A stretch of 64,000 nt of DNA, from positions 62,001 through 126,000 of the forward strand of contig NZ_JAVIDR010000002.1 of NCBI RefSeq assembly GCF_031157835.1, written 5' to 3'. The notes beneath the pieces are model-generated. The model ran no database searches and was not told the origin of the DNA. It saw only the letters and a program-made list of their open reading frames with translations. This stretch comes from Acinetobacter rudis. Its GTDB lineage: Bacteria; Pseudomonadota; Gammaproteobacteria; Pseudomonadales; Moraxellaceae. This document shows, one piece after another, positions 1-11,000 of the stretch (the first letter of the stretch is position 1; each line of letters opens with the position of its first letter). A program made the translations under genes and the position numbers.

Positions 1-21
1 ATAACTATCATAACAAACCGA

Positions 22-387
22 CTACCTATTAATTAATTTACAAATTTCTTCATATGATAAATTACAAAATTCATCAGGTCTGATAGCTTTATCATCGACA
101 TAAAATCCATCAAAACCGCACCATGGTTTAGCAATATAGATTTCATCAAATGGAATATTATGTTTATTTAACCACTCAATAATAATAGGTAAAGTATGAG
201 CGGTAATTTTCCCAACATTACCATCATATGTTCTCATATTACGACTTGTAGAAAAGCAAATTTCAAAACCCGCTAGTTTATATTCCCTAATTTTTTCAAC
301 AATATTAACATTAGGAATAGAGTTTTTATAATCTCCTTCCACAGTAGTACAAATCGTATCATCAATATCAAAAATAAGGCGTTTCAT
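22..387 (-). CDS. HAD-family phosphatase, small capsule/LPS-cluster type
   Basis: This 121-residue protein has the four HAD motifs. The nucleophile motif is DIDDT (D7, D9), motif II is FSTSR (about residues 45-49), the motif III lysine is in AKPW (K87), and the motif IV acidic pair is D98-D99. The length fits cap-less HAD phosphatases found in capsule and lipopolysaccharide gene clusters, where they dephosphorylate sugar phosphates; the real substrate is unknown. It begins 4 bp after the stop of the WavE-like gene upstream, so the two are almost certainly co-transcribed. It is the last gene of the minus-strand cluster visible here, and the operon may continue past the window edge. Confidence 0.75.
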   Translation of the reverse strand: MKRLIFDIDDTICTTVEGDYKNSIPNVNIVEKIREYKLAGFEICFSTSRNMRTYDGNVGKITAHTLPIIIEWLNKHNIPFDEIYIAKPWCGFDGFYVDDKAIRPDEFCNLSYEEICKLINR

Positions 388-391
388 AAAA

Positions 392-2116
392 TCAAACCTC
401 TAAAGTTATTAAATCATCTGATTTCATATTCGAGGAAATAAAATCTTTTAGTGATTTATAATAATTTTTTTCACCAAGATCATATAAAAATAATTTTACC
501 AATATTTTCTCACTCTCAACCATATCTTTTAATTTATTTTTAATATATATAATTGAATGCATATTAAAATTTAAGTCATCAATATTAATATTATTAAAAT
601 CATTACCAAAAGAGTAACTTAAATATTTTTTTAATTTAAATTCACTATAAGAAAACTTTATTGATATTATGTAAAATAAAATAATAATACGTTTCATCAA
701 CAAAGAATCAATAGATCTATTCACATAATAGTTTATGTAAAATAAAGTCAATCTTTTTACTTCATCAAAATTAATAGGTTTCAACCTCTCAGATATCCAT
801 AAACGCAACAGAACAAATATTGCATAAATATTACCTGTTTTAGCTGGAGACATTAGCATTAATTCTGATTCTTCAATATTATTTAAATTCTGTTTCCAAA
901 TCTTAAATAAATCAGATTCAATTTTTATTGAGTTAACCAATGCTAACCAATCTTGACTATTCACATTTAATTGTCTTAAATGATTAAAATCACACTCACC
1001 ATGATTAACAAACCTTGATGGATTTAACGGTCCATTCTCCAAAGGTTTAAACCACTTAACATCAGTACCATAAAATTTATTTTTATTTAAATTCCAAACC
1101 TCCATATAATCACTATAGGACATATTAAATTCAGCTGTCACCCCATCAGAAATTAACTTACGTATATAATACATAAATTTGTCATAACTTAAATCTTTAG
1201 TCATTTTTCCATTAATCATATCATCTAAAATTTTTTGATCCCTGATAGATGAGCCAAGCACTGTTGAAATTAAACCATCTCCATAATTGGTAAACAAATT
1301 ATAGAAACTCATTGGTTTATCTTCTCTCTTTTTTAATTCACCCATATACATGATATTAAAATGTGTATGGAGTATCATTACATATAAAGAATACACCTTA
1401 TAATCAATCTCTGGAAAAAAAGATAAGTTTTTATTTTTATTAACATATTCTTTCAATATCTTTATTTTATTTGTAAATAAAGATAACTCTTGATACTGTC
1501 TTAAAATTGGAAATTCTTTTAAAAATGGATTTTGATACCATTGTGCATTTGCAACAATTGGTTTGTGATAAAATAACTCATTGACTTCAAAATTAATCAA
1601 TTTTGATAAATCTCTATTTTTACCTAAAATCGTAAAATCTAGCATATGCAGTAATCTTACTGTCTTAGGTCCAAATACAGTAATTTTACTATCAAATATT
1701 TTTGGAAATTTACCAAGCTCTTTAACAGGAATATCATATTGATCAAATATATTTAAACGTTCCATTTGATTAATATAATTAATACTTCTGTCAGTTCTAA
1801 CCCTTAAAATAAAATCCTCTTTGGGAATAACATCCAGTGCTGCATGTAATTGACGGCTTTGTCTCCAGAAATTAACACTTAAAGTTGCTGCAGACTGAAG
1901 ATCTTCCTTAATAATATTATTCTCTATTACATAAATATTTAAGGATTCTAATATATTCCTTAAATCTTCATATCTATCAATTTCACCTATCCATGTTGAA
2001 AAAACAATTTGATTTATTTTTCCTTCATTTCGTAGCATTACGCATTTACTTAACGTTAACTTAAAATCAAGTATATCGCGAATATTCCCACAAATAACAA
2101 CCCATAGACGCTTCAT
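392..2116 (-). CDS. WavE-like glycosyltransferase (putative)
   Basis: A 574-residue protein without an obvious signal peptide. The N-terminal third resembles WavE-type lipopolysaccharide glycosyltransferases: a beta-strand-like start (WVVICGNIRD), a second strand ending in FSTW (residues 39-42), a NFWRQ motif (82-86) and an RVRTD motif (105-109). In that family the RTD/RSD acidic motif is thought to bind the sugar nucleotide. The remaining 450 residues are AT-rich, Lys/Asn/Ile-rich and match nothing I recognise. It sits between the ATP-grasp and HAD genes with short gaps, implying one operon. Donor and acceptor cannot be told from sequence. The family call rests on short motifs only. Confidence 0.55.
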   Translation of the reverse strand: MKRLWVVICGNIRDILDFKLTLSKCVMLRNEGKINQIVFSTWIGEIDRYEDLRNILESLNIYVIENNIIKEDLQSAATLSVNFWRQSRQLHAALDVIPKEDFILRVRTDRSINYINQMERLNIFDQYDIPVKELGKFPKIFDSKITVFGPKTVRLLHMLDFTILGKNRDLSKLINFEVNELFYHKPIVANAQWYQNPFLKEFPILRQYQELSLFTNKIKILKEYVNKNKNLSFFPEIDYKVYSLYVMILHTHFNIMYMGELKKREDKPMSFYNLFTNYGDGLISTVLGSSIRDQKILDDMINGKMTKDLSYDKFMYYIRKLISDGVTAEFNMSYSDYMEVWNLNKNKFYGTDVKWFKPLENGPLNPSRFVNHGECDFNHLRQLNVNSQDWLALVNSIKIESDLFKIWKQNLNNIEESELMLMSPAKTGNIYAIFVLLRLWISERLKPINFDEVKRLTLFYINYYVNRSIDSLLMKRIIILFYIISIKFSYSEFKLKKYLSYSFGNDFNNINIDDLNFNMHSIIYIKNKLKDMVESEKILVKLFLYDLGEKNYYKSLKDFISSNMKSDDLITLEV

Positions 2117-2125
2117 TTTACAACC

Positions 2126-3175
2126 TTATCTTAAGTTTAATGGTAAAAAATTATTAATATATGGTTTAACTGCTTTTTCTTTCAACCACTCATAATATTG
2201 CACTTGCGCCTTTGCTACAGGAAAGGCCATAAACCCAATACCAGGGCCTGCATTTACCTCAAAAATAACTATATTTCCACTTTGATCAATTCCTAAATCT
2301 AAACCTAATGAATCTAATCTCCACAAATATTTTTTTTGAAATTCCAATGGAAATACTTTAAATAATTTCTGTATCTTCTTTTCAATTTCTTTATAACAAG
2401 TTGGATAATATTGCTCTAAAAACATTTTCTCTCTTAAAGTTATTAATGCCCCTTGCATACCATTTGTTATATCTATATTTTGATCAATATTTATATATGG
2501 AAAAAATTTAATCAATTGCCATTTCCCATTAACACCTCTATTTATCTGCATTCTAAACACGGTGTTAAAGTTATTAACCGTTAGGCTTTTAAAATAAGGA
2601 CTGATTGCATATCCTCTCGATTTAATATTTTCCTCAAAGAACAAATTAAGTTGTTCTTTTTTTATTTCAATACATTCTTCCAGTTTTTTAATTTTAATTA
2701 AATTATCATTTTCTTCTAATGTATAGATACCTTTACCCTGATTACCTGATACTGGTTTTAAAATTATTTTTTTATTACTTTTCAAGGCGACTATTATCTG
2801 TTCAACTGAATTACAATTTTCAACATCTATTAGAAATTCTTTAATTTCCTCAATAGCTCTTAATTTAATATCAACTTGTTTCTTTGTTCCCACTCTATTA
2901 GATGTAAAAGGAATCATTTCAGCAAGTTTTAAATATGTTTCTTTATCTTCTTTTTTTACTGCTAATCTGTTTTGGATTATATCTGGAAAATCAAAGTATT
3001 CCTGAACAATTTGTCCATTTCTGATTGTTTTCCCTGATATTTTCATTTTAATAAAATCAACATCTCTTGCTGTAAAAACAAATGCTTCATGTCCTCTATT
3101 TTGTGCAACAGTGAGAAAAACTTCTTCAACATCAGTAATAACAGCATTCGGCTTCAACACAGCAAAAATAGACAT
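2126..3175 (-). CDS. ATP-grasp ligase, YheC/YheD-like
   Basis: A 349-residue protein with an ATP-grasp core. There is a lysine-bearing strand followed by a glycine-rich loop (K140, GNQGKGI at 144-150), and near the C-terminus a metal-binding acidic motif ending in FEVNAGPG. ATP-grasp enzymes join a carboxylate to an amine or thiol through an acyl-phosphate. YheC/YheD-like members are known from Bacillus spore-coat loci but their reactions are poorly defined. The gene lies 9 bp upstream of the WavE-like gene and about 60 bp downstream of the alpha/alpha-barrel gene. The substrate is unknown. A role in attaching an amino acid or peptide to a surface glycan is only an inference from the neighbours. 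Confidence 0.65.
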   Translation of the reverse strand: MSIFAVLKPNAVITDVEEVFLTVAQNRGHEAFVFTARDVDFIKMKISGKTIRNGQIVQEYFDFPDIIQNRLAVKKEDKETYLKLAEMIPFTSNRVGTKKQVDIKLRAIEEIKEFLIDVENCNSVEQIIVALKSNKKIILKPVSGNQGKGIYTLEENDNLIKIKKLEECIEIKKEQLNLFFEENIKSRGYAISPYFKSLTVNNFNTVFRMQINRGVNGKWQLIKFFPYINIDQNIDITNGMQGALITLREKMFLEQYYPTCYKEIEKKIQKLFKVFPLEFQKKYLWRLDSLGLDLGIDQSGNIVIFEVNAGPGIGFMAFPVAKAQVQYYEWLKEKAVKPYINNFLPLNLR

Positions 3176-3235
3176 TTTGATCTCCTAAATAATCTAGATA
3201 AATAAAATTAAATTCTTTCTTTAAGCTTTTTCTAC

Positions 3236-4897
3236 TTAATTTAAAAAATTCACATAAGCCACATAACCAGATAAGTTATGCTCTTGATCATCAATTCGTG
3301 TTCTAAAACGATCATGTCTTACATAAAATGAATTTAATATTTTGTTCGGTTTAGCCATGTACATAGCCATTTCAGGATAGAAAAAACCAGTTGATCGTTG
3401 AAATTCAACTCTATGTTCAATGAGTAGCTTTAAATCCTCTACCTTTGCTGATGCATATAACTCAGTAAACTCTGTATCCTTTAATCGTTGTAACATTTTA
3501 TAGGCTGACATCATCATTTCTAGAAATGTTGCATAAGCTGTCTTTCTATCTTTAATAAAACTCATATGTTTTAAGTAGTTATTTATCCCAAATTTAAAAT
3601 ATTTTTCTTCTGGACAAATTATTGTCAATTCATTAGTACAATAGCTTAACCAATGATCATGATATTTATCATAATTTTTATTAATAAAATGCTCAAACAT
3701 CAATTTAACTGTATCTAGTAAAGGCTGATGTTGATTAATTTGATATAAACGTAATAAGCCTAAGGCTGCTTCACCATCATAATAAACAATACGAAATTTC
3801 TCTTTGGTTTCTAAAGATGGATAATCAAGTACATGGGTAGTTTCACCATGCTCATCCACCATAAATTGTATCCCTTCTGCTAACTTTTCTGCATAAGTAA
3901 TATATTGGTCATCTTTGGTAATTTCTTGATATTTAGCAAACATAAAAATTGCTGTTGCATTAGAACCTAATTTAATTTCTAAATTATCTGCACTTCCATC
4001 AATCATAAAACCTTTACCATCTATTTCTCGATAAAAGTGCTCAATAGCATATTGAATAGATTTATTAATTTGTATCAAATATTCAACTTTATAATCAACT
4101 TCAAGTGTCTCAAGTAGAGCATATATTGCAGTACAGTGCCTAACCGTATTATAACTTTTTATTTCACGATTATATGCTGGGAAATATCCATATATAAACT
4201 CCCCATCTTCTTGGATTTCATTATGTAAAAATTCAGCATTTTTTTTAATTAACTCTATTATATGCTCTTTTTTACCTTCATTTAAAAGTCGTATACCATT
4301 TTCACAACCTTGACTATTTAGATCAATTAGCTTTCCATTCTCATAAAAAACTGAATATGTATCAAATAACCATACGTATTTTATTTTTTCCAAAAATATT
4401 TTTTTAACAAATCCTGGATATTTTTTATTTATTGCATCATTTAAATTTTGTTCATCAAAGAAGTTTGGTTCATTATATACAACACCTTTAATAATAGATT
4501 TTCCATATATTTCTTGTTCCAAAAAACTTATTTCAAAATTTTCCTTTAAACTAATACCCTTTCGCATATGATTATTGTGCTTTTGATTATTCAACTCATG
4601 AACAACATCTTGAAATATTTTTTTCTCAACATTATATGCAATATCAATTTTTACCAATTCTAATAATTTATTATCTTTCTTATATATTTTGTCAATAAAA
4701 TTCAATAAACGCTTAATAACTTTTGACAATTGTAAATCACAATTCTCCCAGACTTGGCAACGTTTCTGTATATTCCCATAAGATAAGAAAACAACATAAT
4801 TACTTTGTTGTATATTCTCATCCTCGACTTTTCCCTCAATCCAGGATACTAATTTTTCTTTAAAATTTAATAACTCACTATATGTACTAATTGCCAT
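3236..4897 (-). CDS. Alpha/alpha-barrel (six-hairpin-like) protein of unknown function
   Basis: About 553 residues. The C-terminal two thirds carries regularly spaced helical pairs with short motifs typical of alpha/alpha toroids, such as RHCTAIYALLE, GSNATAIFMFAKY and GEAALGLLRLY. Such folds occur in glycosidases, uronyl epimerases and peptide cyclases, so the reaction cannot be fixed. No signal peptide is visible, suggesting a cytoplasmic enzyme. I chose the ATG at 4897; an in-frame GTG lies three codons upstream and neither has a clear ribosome binding site. It is the first gene of a four-gene minus-strand cluster after the adhesin terminator, so it probably has its own promoter in the AT-rich 4907-5040 gap. 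Confidence 0.55.
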   Translation of the reverse strand: MAISTYSELLNFKEKLVSWIEGKVEDENIQQSNYVVFLSYGNIQKRCQVWENCDLQLSKVIKRLLNFIDKIYKKDNKLLELVKIDIAYNVEKKIFQDVVHELNNQKHNNHMRKGISLKENFEISFLEQEIYGKSIIKGVVYNEPNFFDEQNLNDAINKKYPGFVKKIFLEKIKYVWLFDTYSVFYENGKLIDLNSQGCENGIRLLNEGKKEHIIELIKKNAEFLHNEIQEDGEFIYGYFPAYNREIKSYNTVRHCTAIYALLETLEVDYKVEYLIQINKSIQYAIEHFYREIDGKGFMIDGSADNLEIKLGSNATAIFMFAKYQEITKDDQYITYAEKLAEGIQFMVDEHGETTHVLDYPSLETKEKFRIVYYDGEAALGLLRLYQINQHQPLLDTVKLMFEHFINKNYDKYHDHWLSYCTNELTIICPEEKYFKFGINNYLKHMSFIKDRKTAYATFLEMMMSAYKMLQRLKDTEFTELYASAKVEDLKLLIEHRVEFQRSTGFFYPEMAMYMAKPNKILNSFYVRHDRFRTRIDDQEHNLSGYVAYVNFLN

Positions 4898-5040
4898 ATT
4901 ACACACTAAAAATATTGTAGTCTAAACATTTTAATAATAACATAATTCAATATTTATTTCACATATTAATTAATTTTTAAATATAAAACAATATTTACTT
5001 TTATTTATTCTAATTCAAAATTTAAAATAAGTTTTTCAAT

Positions 5041-5066
5041 AAAAAAGGACCCGAAGGTCCTTTTTT
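5041..5066 (-). terminator. Strong bidirectional terminator after the adhesin gene
   Basis: A perfect 11-bp inverted repeat (AAAAAAGGACC / GGTCCTTTTTT) closes on a CGAA tetraloop and has A/T runs on both sides. It lies 25 bp past the adhesin stop codon and should separate the adhesin transcript from the downstream four-gene cluster. Confidence 0.9.
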
Positions 5067-5090
5067 ATACTAAAAAATTATAGATTATAA

Positions 5091-8000
5091 TTAATGCCAA
5101 ACAATATTATTATTGTTCAACAATTCATCCAAGGTCTTATCAGAATTAATATTAATTAAATCAACATAATTTGACTTACCTTCTGGCTGACCAGAATAAT
5201 CTGCTTGACCATTACGATCGATTTTCAATACACCATTTTCATAAGTCACATAGTCTTTGATATTGTCCGCTGTTTGATTTCCATCAAGCAACTTAGAAAT
5301 ATCAATCTTGTCACCATCGTTGGCATTGAAGTCAGTCCAAGTATCAACACCATTACCACCATTACCACCAGCGTTGGCAATCGTACTATCCAATACGTCA
5401 TAAATAACGGTATCAGCACCAGCACCGAGGGTAAATGTATCGTTAGCAGATGAACTTTCAACATGGTCTGCATATTCTGAAGCTACAACATTCTTACCAA
5501 CATTGATTTCAAGAACTGCAACTTCTTTCACGCCCAACTTAGAAATAGTCTCATAAGTGAAGTGCTCTACGCCAAACGCTTTACCATTTGGTTTATAGCT
5601 ATAAGAACCATCTTTATTGATTGTTAAAGTACCATATTGTCCTTCAATCTCAATTGATGCTGCACCTTTCTTCGGATCGTTTACGAAGACTTCTTTAGCA
5701 CCAACTCTCAATGAATCAATTTTGGTTATACCATCATCATTTGCCAAGATATTACCAGTCACAACTTGTGCAGCTGAACTGACATACTCATCCAGATGAA
5801 CAATGTTAGCAACAAAATCAATTTGTTCAATGACACCGTCTTGTGAAGTAACATTCAGTGTATATGAACCAGCAGGTAAAGTTTGACCAGATAAATCAAG
5901 TCCAGCATCTTTACCTTTGACTGAAGTAAATGTCCACTGTTGACCTGTTGTTGTATTTTTCAATACATAGGTCATGGTCATGTCTTTTTTACCTAAGCCA
6001 AGGAAACCATCGCCTAAGTCTGAAGTACCAGTCACCTTCAAGTTAAAGCCTTTTCCAATTTCTTTTTCTTTAATTTCAAAAGATTTTGAATAAGCCTTAC
6101 CGTAATTACCTAAACCATCTTTTTCATGGAATTCCACTGTTGAGACAACATTATGTTGTTCAACAATAGTTACCGCAGAATCATCCTGTGCAGCATGAGT
6201 ACCCACTTTAATATTTAAAGTTTCCACTACTGACTTACCATTGGCATCCTGAGTAACTAAACGGAAAGTATCCACTGCACCATAAGGTGGTTTCCAACCA
6301 GCACCGGCATTTGCTGGCTTAACAACTGTATAAGTATAAGTACCATCGATGTTGATCGTTAAAGTACCGTATTTGCCTTCTACAGTTGTAGCCTTACCTG
6401 GTTCAACGTCTTTACCATTTACTTTCAATAAAGCAGTAGAGTCTTCAGCTGTTGCATCACCAGTAACGGAACCTTGGTACTTCGTTGGTATGTTGTAGTC
6501 ATAAACTTTGTCATGATCAACATATAAACCTGAACCTTCTGCTACACCCAATAGACCCTTACTGTTGAGCATGGCACGGTATTCACCTTCACCAAACTGC
6601 ATAGTTAACTGGTCTGATTTACCACCGAGTAAAATAATCTTGAACCAATCCTTTTCATAATGGACTTGTACAAAATTACCTGTAGCTGGATCAAGCTTAA
6701 AGATCACGAGGTCAAATACTTTACCAAGTGAAATACCACCCGCGCTACCGTGGAATGTTAATTCTCGAACTTGGTTTTCACCTACTGAGAATTCCATTGC
6801 ACCAGCACCTGTTAAGGCATCAGCACTCAAAATTGGACCTAATAAACCAAGATCAAGAAGCTTAAATCCAGTCGCAGACTTAATAGTTGATTTATCCGTA
6901 TCTAGGGTAACTTGTGGTTCTAGCTCAAGTACTACGGTATTGTGAATTTCAATACGATCTTCACTTGGAGTGATATTAAGTTCAATCTCAAGTTTCGCTT
7001 CTGCACTATTACCTGCTGGCGAAGTTACCACATAGTTGAAGACATCCTTCGCACCAAATGGACCACGGAAATCAGGATCAACTGTGTAAGTATATGAACC
7101 ATCTGCTTTCACAGTCAGCTTGCCATAGAGACCCTGAATAACCACCTCTCCATGACCAGCAAGCTGCTGACCATTAATTGAAGTGATAGTTGTTCCTTCA
7201 GGTAAATCATCTTTACCAAACTTCGGATCTTCATCAGTCAACATGTTGCCTGAAGTTGAACCTTTTACTGAAGTTGCTTCGTTATAGTCATGGTTAATCG
7301 CATTAGTCACTTTCAAGGTATAACCAGTTAATGCTTGTATGCCTTGACCAGAAGCCATGACAAACATCCACTTACCTTGACCTAGGTTAAACTCTGTCTC
7401 TTTAGACTTACCACCAAGCAATACACTCACTACCCAGTTTGGTTTAACCGCATGCTGTTCCCACTGTCCTGTACTTTCATTGAGCTTGTACACATACAAG
7501 TCCATGGTACCGACCACTTGAACACCAAAAGCAGAACCTTGCAAAGTAACGTCTTTAACTTGATTAGCGCCAACATCGATTACAACAGAGCTATCACCAA
7601 GGTTAGCAAGAACATCAGCACCCAACACAGGGCCTAAACCAACGTTCACCACTGTTAAACCAGTTTTTGAACTTCCTTTAAGTGCTGTATCTGTAGTTGA
7701 TAACGGAGTTGCATCCAAGATCAAGTCAATTACATTGTCCGCAGGAGCCAAAATTTCAGCTAATCCAGCAATGAGTTTATATGGATCAGATTCATTTCCA
7801 GCAGCATCTGTCGCAGTGATATTTACAATCTTGCCGCGTTCGATTGCAGGGTCGAAGCTATAAGATGCTTTACCTTGATCATCCGCTTTAAACTCAATTT
7901 GATTACCATTCTTATCTAGCAATGGTTTACCTTCTGAGTCATACAATTTCACTGTTGCGTGAGGCTCAGTTTCAACAGTCAATACAATATTGTCTGTATC

Positions 8001-11000
8001 AATTTGAACATCAATGATCTCTGGAGCAACTAAATCAGGTGCATTGATTGGTGCTTCTGCTGATTCATTACCAGCCTGATCCACAGCAACAACATCAACT
8101 TCTTCACCATTAATCAATGCAGGTTTCACAGGAACCGTAAAGTTACCATGCTCATCAGCAGTTGCTGTGCCCACTACAGCACCATTATTCGGTAAACGAA
8201 CAATAACTGTTGAACCAGGTTCAGCTTTACCTGTAATTGATGCGCCATCATCTGCAAAGACTAAATCACTTGGTGCATCAGGTGGTGTAGTATCTTTCGC
8301 ATTAACAGTTGCAGGTGCTGAAGTATTTCCAGCGGCATCAGTTAATGTTACATCCAGTGGTTCACCATTCGTAAACGGTTTATCTAGATGCGCAATTAAA
8401 TTGCCAGCAGCATCTACAACACCAGTACCAACAACTGTTCCAGACTTATCTTTTACAGTTACTGTTGTATTTGGCTCACCTTTACCTGTTAGTTTCAATC
8501 CATCTTGATGTACATCAAGATCTGTTGGTGCATCAGGTGCAGTTGTGTCTTGTGCATTAACAGATGCATTTGGAGACTCATTTTCAGCCTTGTCTTTCAG
8601 GCTCACATTGAGTTTCTCTCCATTTACAAATGGCTTGATAAGATCAACAACAAAGTTACCATCAATACCCACGGTACCAGTGCCAACAATAGCACCTGTA
8701 ACATCTTTAATAGTTACAGTCGTATTTGGTTCACCTTTACCAGTCAGAATTAATCCATCACGAGTGACTTCAAGATCTGTTGGTGCATCAGGTGCCGTTG
8801 TATCAGGCGCAGTCACTGTTACTTCTGGTGATTTATTGCCAGCTTTGTCTTCAAGTTGAACTGTTACATCTTCACCATTGGTTAATGGTTTATCTAGATC
8901 AACAACAAAGTTACCGTCTTTATCAACAGTACCTGTACCAATCACATTACCGTCTTTATCAGTAACATTTACCGTAGTACCAGGTTCACCTTTACCAGTG
9001 ACTTGAGAACCATCCTCTGTAACAGCTACGTCAGTTGGTGCTTCAGGTGCAGTTGTATCAGGTGCAGTCACTGTTACTTCTGGTGATTTATTGCCAGCTT
9101 TGTCTTCAAGTTGAACTGTTACATCTTCACCATTGGTTAATGGCTTATCTAGATCAACAACAAAGTTACCGTCTTTGTCAACAGTACCTGTACCAATCAC
9201 ATTACCGTCTTTATCAGTAACGTTTACTGTAGTACCAGGTTCACCTTTACCAGTTACTTGAGAACCATCTTCTGTAACAGCTACGTCAGTTGGTGCTTCA
9301 GGTGCAGTTGTATCAGGTGCAGTCACTGTTACTTCTGGTGATTTATTGCCAGCTTTGTCTTCAAGTTGAACTGTTACATCTTCACCATTGGTTAATGGTT
9401 TATCTAGATCAACAACAAAGTTACCGTCTTTATCAACAGTACCTGTACCAATCACATTACCGTCTTTATCAGTAACGTTTACTGTAGTACCAGGTTCACC
9501 TTTACCAGTTACTTGAGAACCATCTTCTGTAACAGCTACGTCAGTTGGTGCTTCAGGTGCAGTAATGTCTGGTGCAACAGCCTCAACCGCAGTTGACTCG
9601 TTTTTACCTTCGACTTGTGCAGTAACATCAACTGTCTCACCATTTGCTTGAGCAGGTGTTAATGACACTTCAAATTTACCATCAGTTCCAGCAGTAGCTG
9701 TACCTAATACAGTTCCATCTTTCGCTTTTACAGTAATGGTTGCACCAGCTTCAGCTGTACCAGTTAATTTTGAACCATCCTCATTGAATTGAAGATCTTT
9801 AGGTTCATCCGTATCCGAATCGCTGTCGCTATCAGAGTCAGAGTCGCTGTCCGAATCAGAGTCGCTGTCCGAATCGCTGTCGCTGTCCGAATCACTGTCG
9901 CTGTCAGAGTCAGAGTCGCTGTCCGAATCGCTGTCGCTATCAGAGTCGCTGTCAGAGTCCGAATCGCTGTCTGAGTCAGAGTCGCTGTCTGAATCGCTGT
10001 CGCTGTCTGAATCAGAGTCGCTGTCCGAATCACTGTCGCTATCAGAGTCAGAGTCGCTGTCCGAATCGCTGTCGCTATCAGAGTCAGAGTCGCTATCCGA
10101 ATCACTGTCGCTGTCTGAGTCAGAGTCGCTGTCCGAATCGCTGTCGCTATCAGAGTCAGAGTCGCTGTCAGAGTCAGAGTCGCTGTCCGAATCACTGTCG
10201 CTGTCCGAATCAGAGTCGCTATCAGAGTCTGAATCGCTGTCCGAATCGCTGTCGCTATCAGAGTCAGAGTCGCTGTCCGAATCGCTGTCGCTGTCTGAGT
10301 CAGAATCGCTGTCGCTATCAGAATCAGAGTCGCTGTCCGAGTCAGAGTCGCTGTCCGAATCGCTGTCGCTGTCTGAATCAGAGTCGCTATCAGAGTCAGA
10401 GTCGCTGTCTGAATCAGAGTCGCTGTCCGAATCAGAGTCGCTATCAGAGTCAGAGTCGCTGTCTGAATCAGAGTCGCTATCAGAGTCAGAGTCGCTGTCT
10501 GAATCAGAGTCGCTATCAGAGTCAGAATCGCTGTCCGAATCGCTGTCGCTATCAGAGTCAGAGTCGCTGTCAGAGTCAGAGTCGCTGTCAGAGTCAGAGT
10601 CGCTGTCCGAATCACTGTCGCTGTCCGAATCAGAGTCGCTATCGCTGTCAGAGTCAGAATCGCTGTCAGAGTCAGAATCGCTGTCAGAGTCAGAATCGCT
10701 GTCAGAGTCAGAATCGCTGTCCGAATCACTGTCGCTGTCTGAATCGCTGTCGCTATCAGAGTCAGAGTCGCTGTCCGAATCACTGTCGCTGTCTGAATCG
10801 CTATCGCTGTCTGAGTCAGAGTCGCTATCTGAATCGCTGTCGCTATCAGAGTCAGAGTCGCTGTCTGAATCGCTGTCGCTGTCTGAGTCAGAGTCGCTGT
10901 CCGAATCACTGTCGCTGTCTGAGTCAGAATCGCTATCGCTGTCAGAGTCCGAATCGCTGTCTGAATCGCTGTCGCTATCAGAGTCAGAGTCGCTGTCTGA

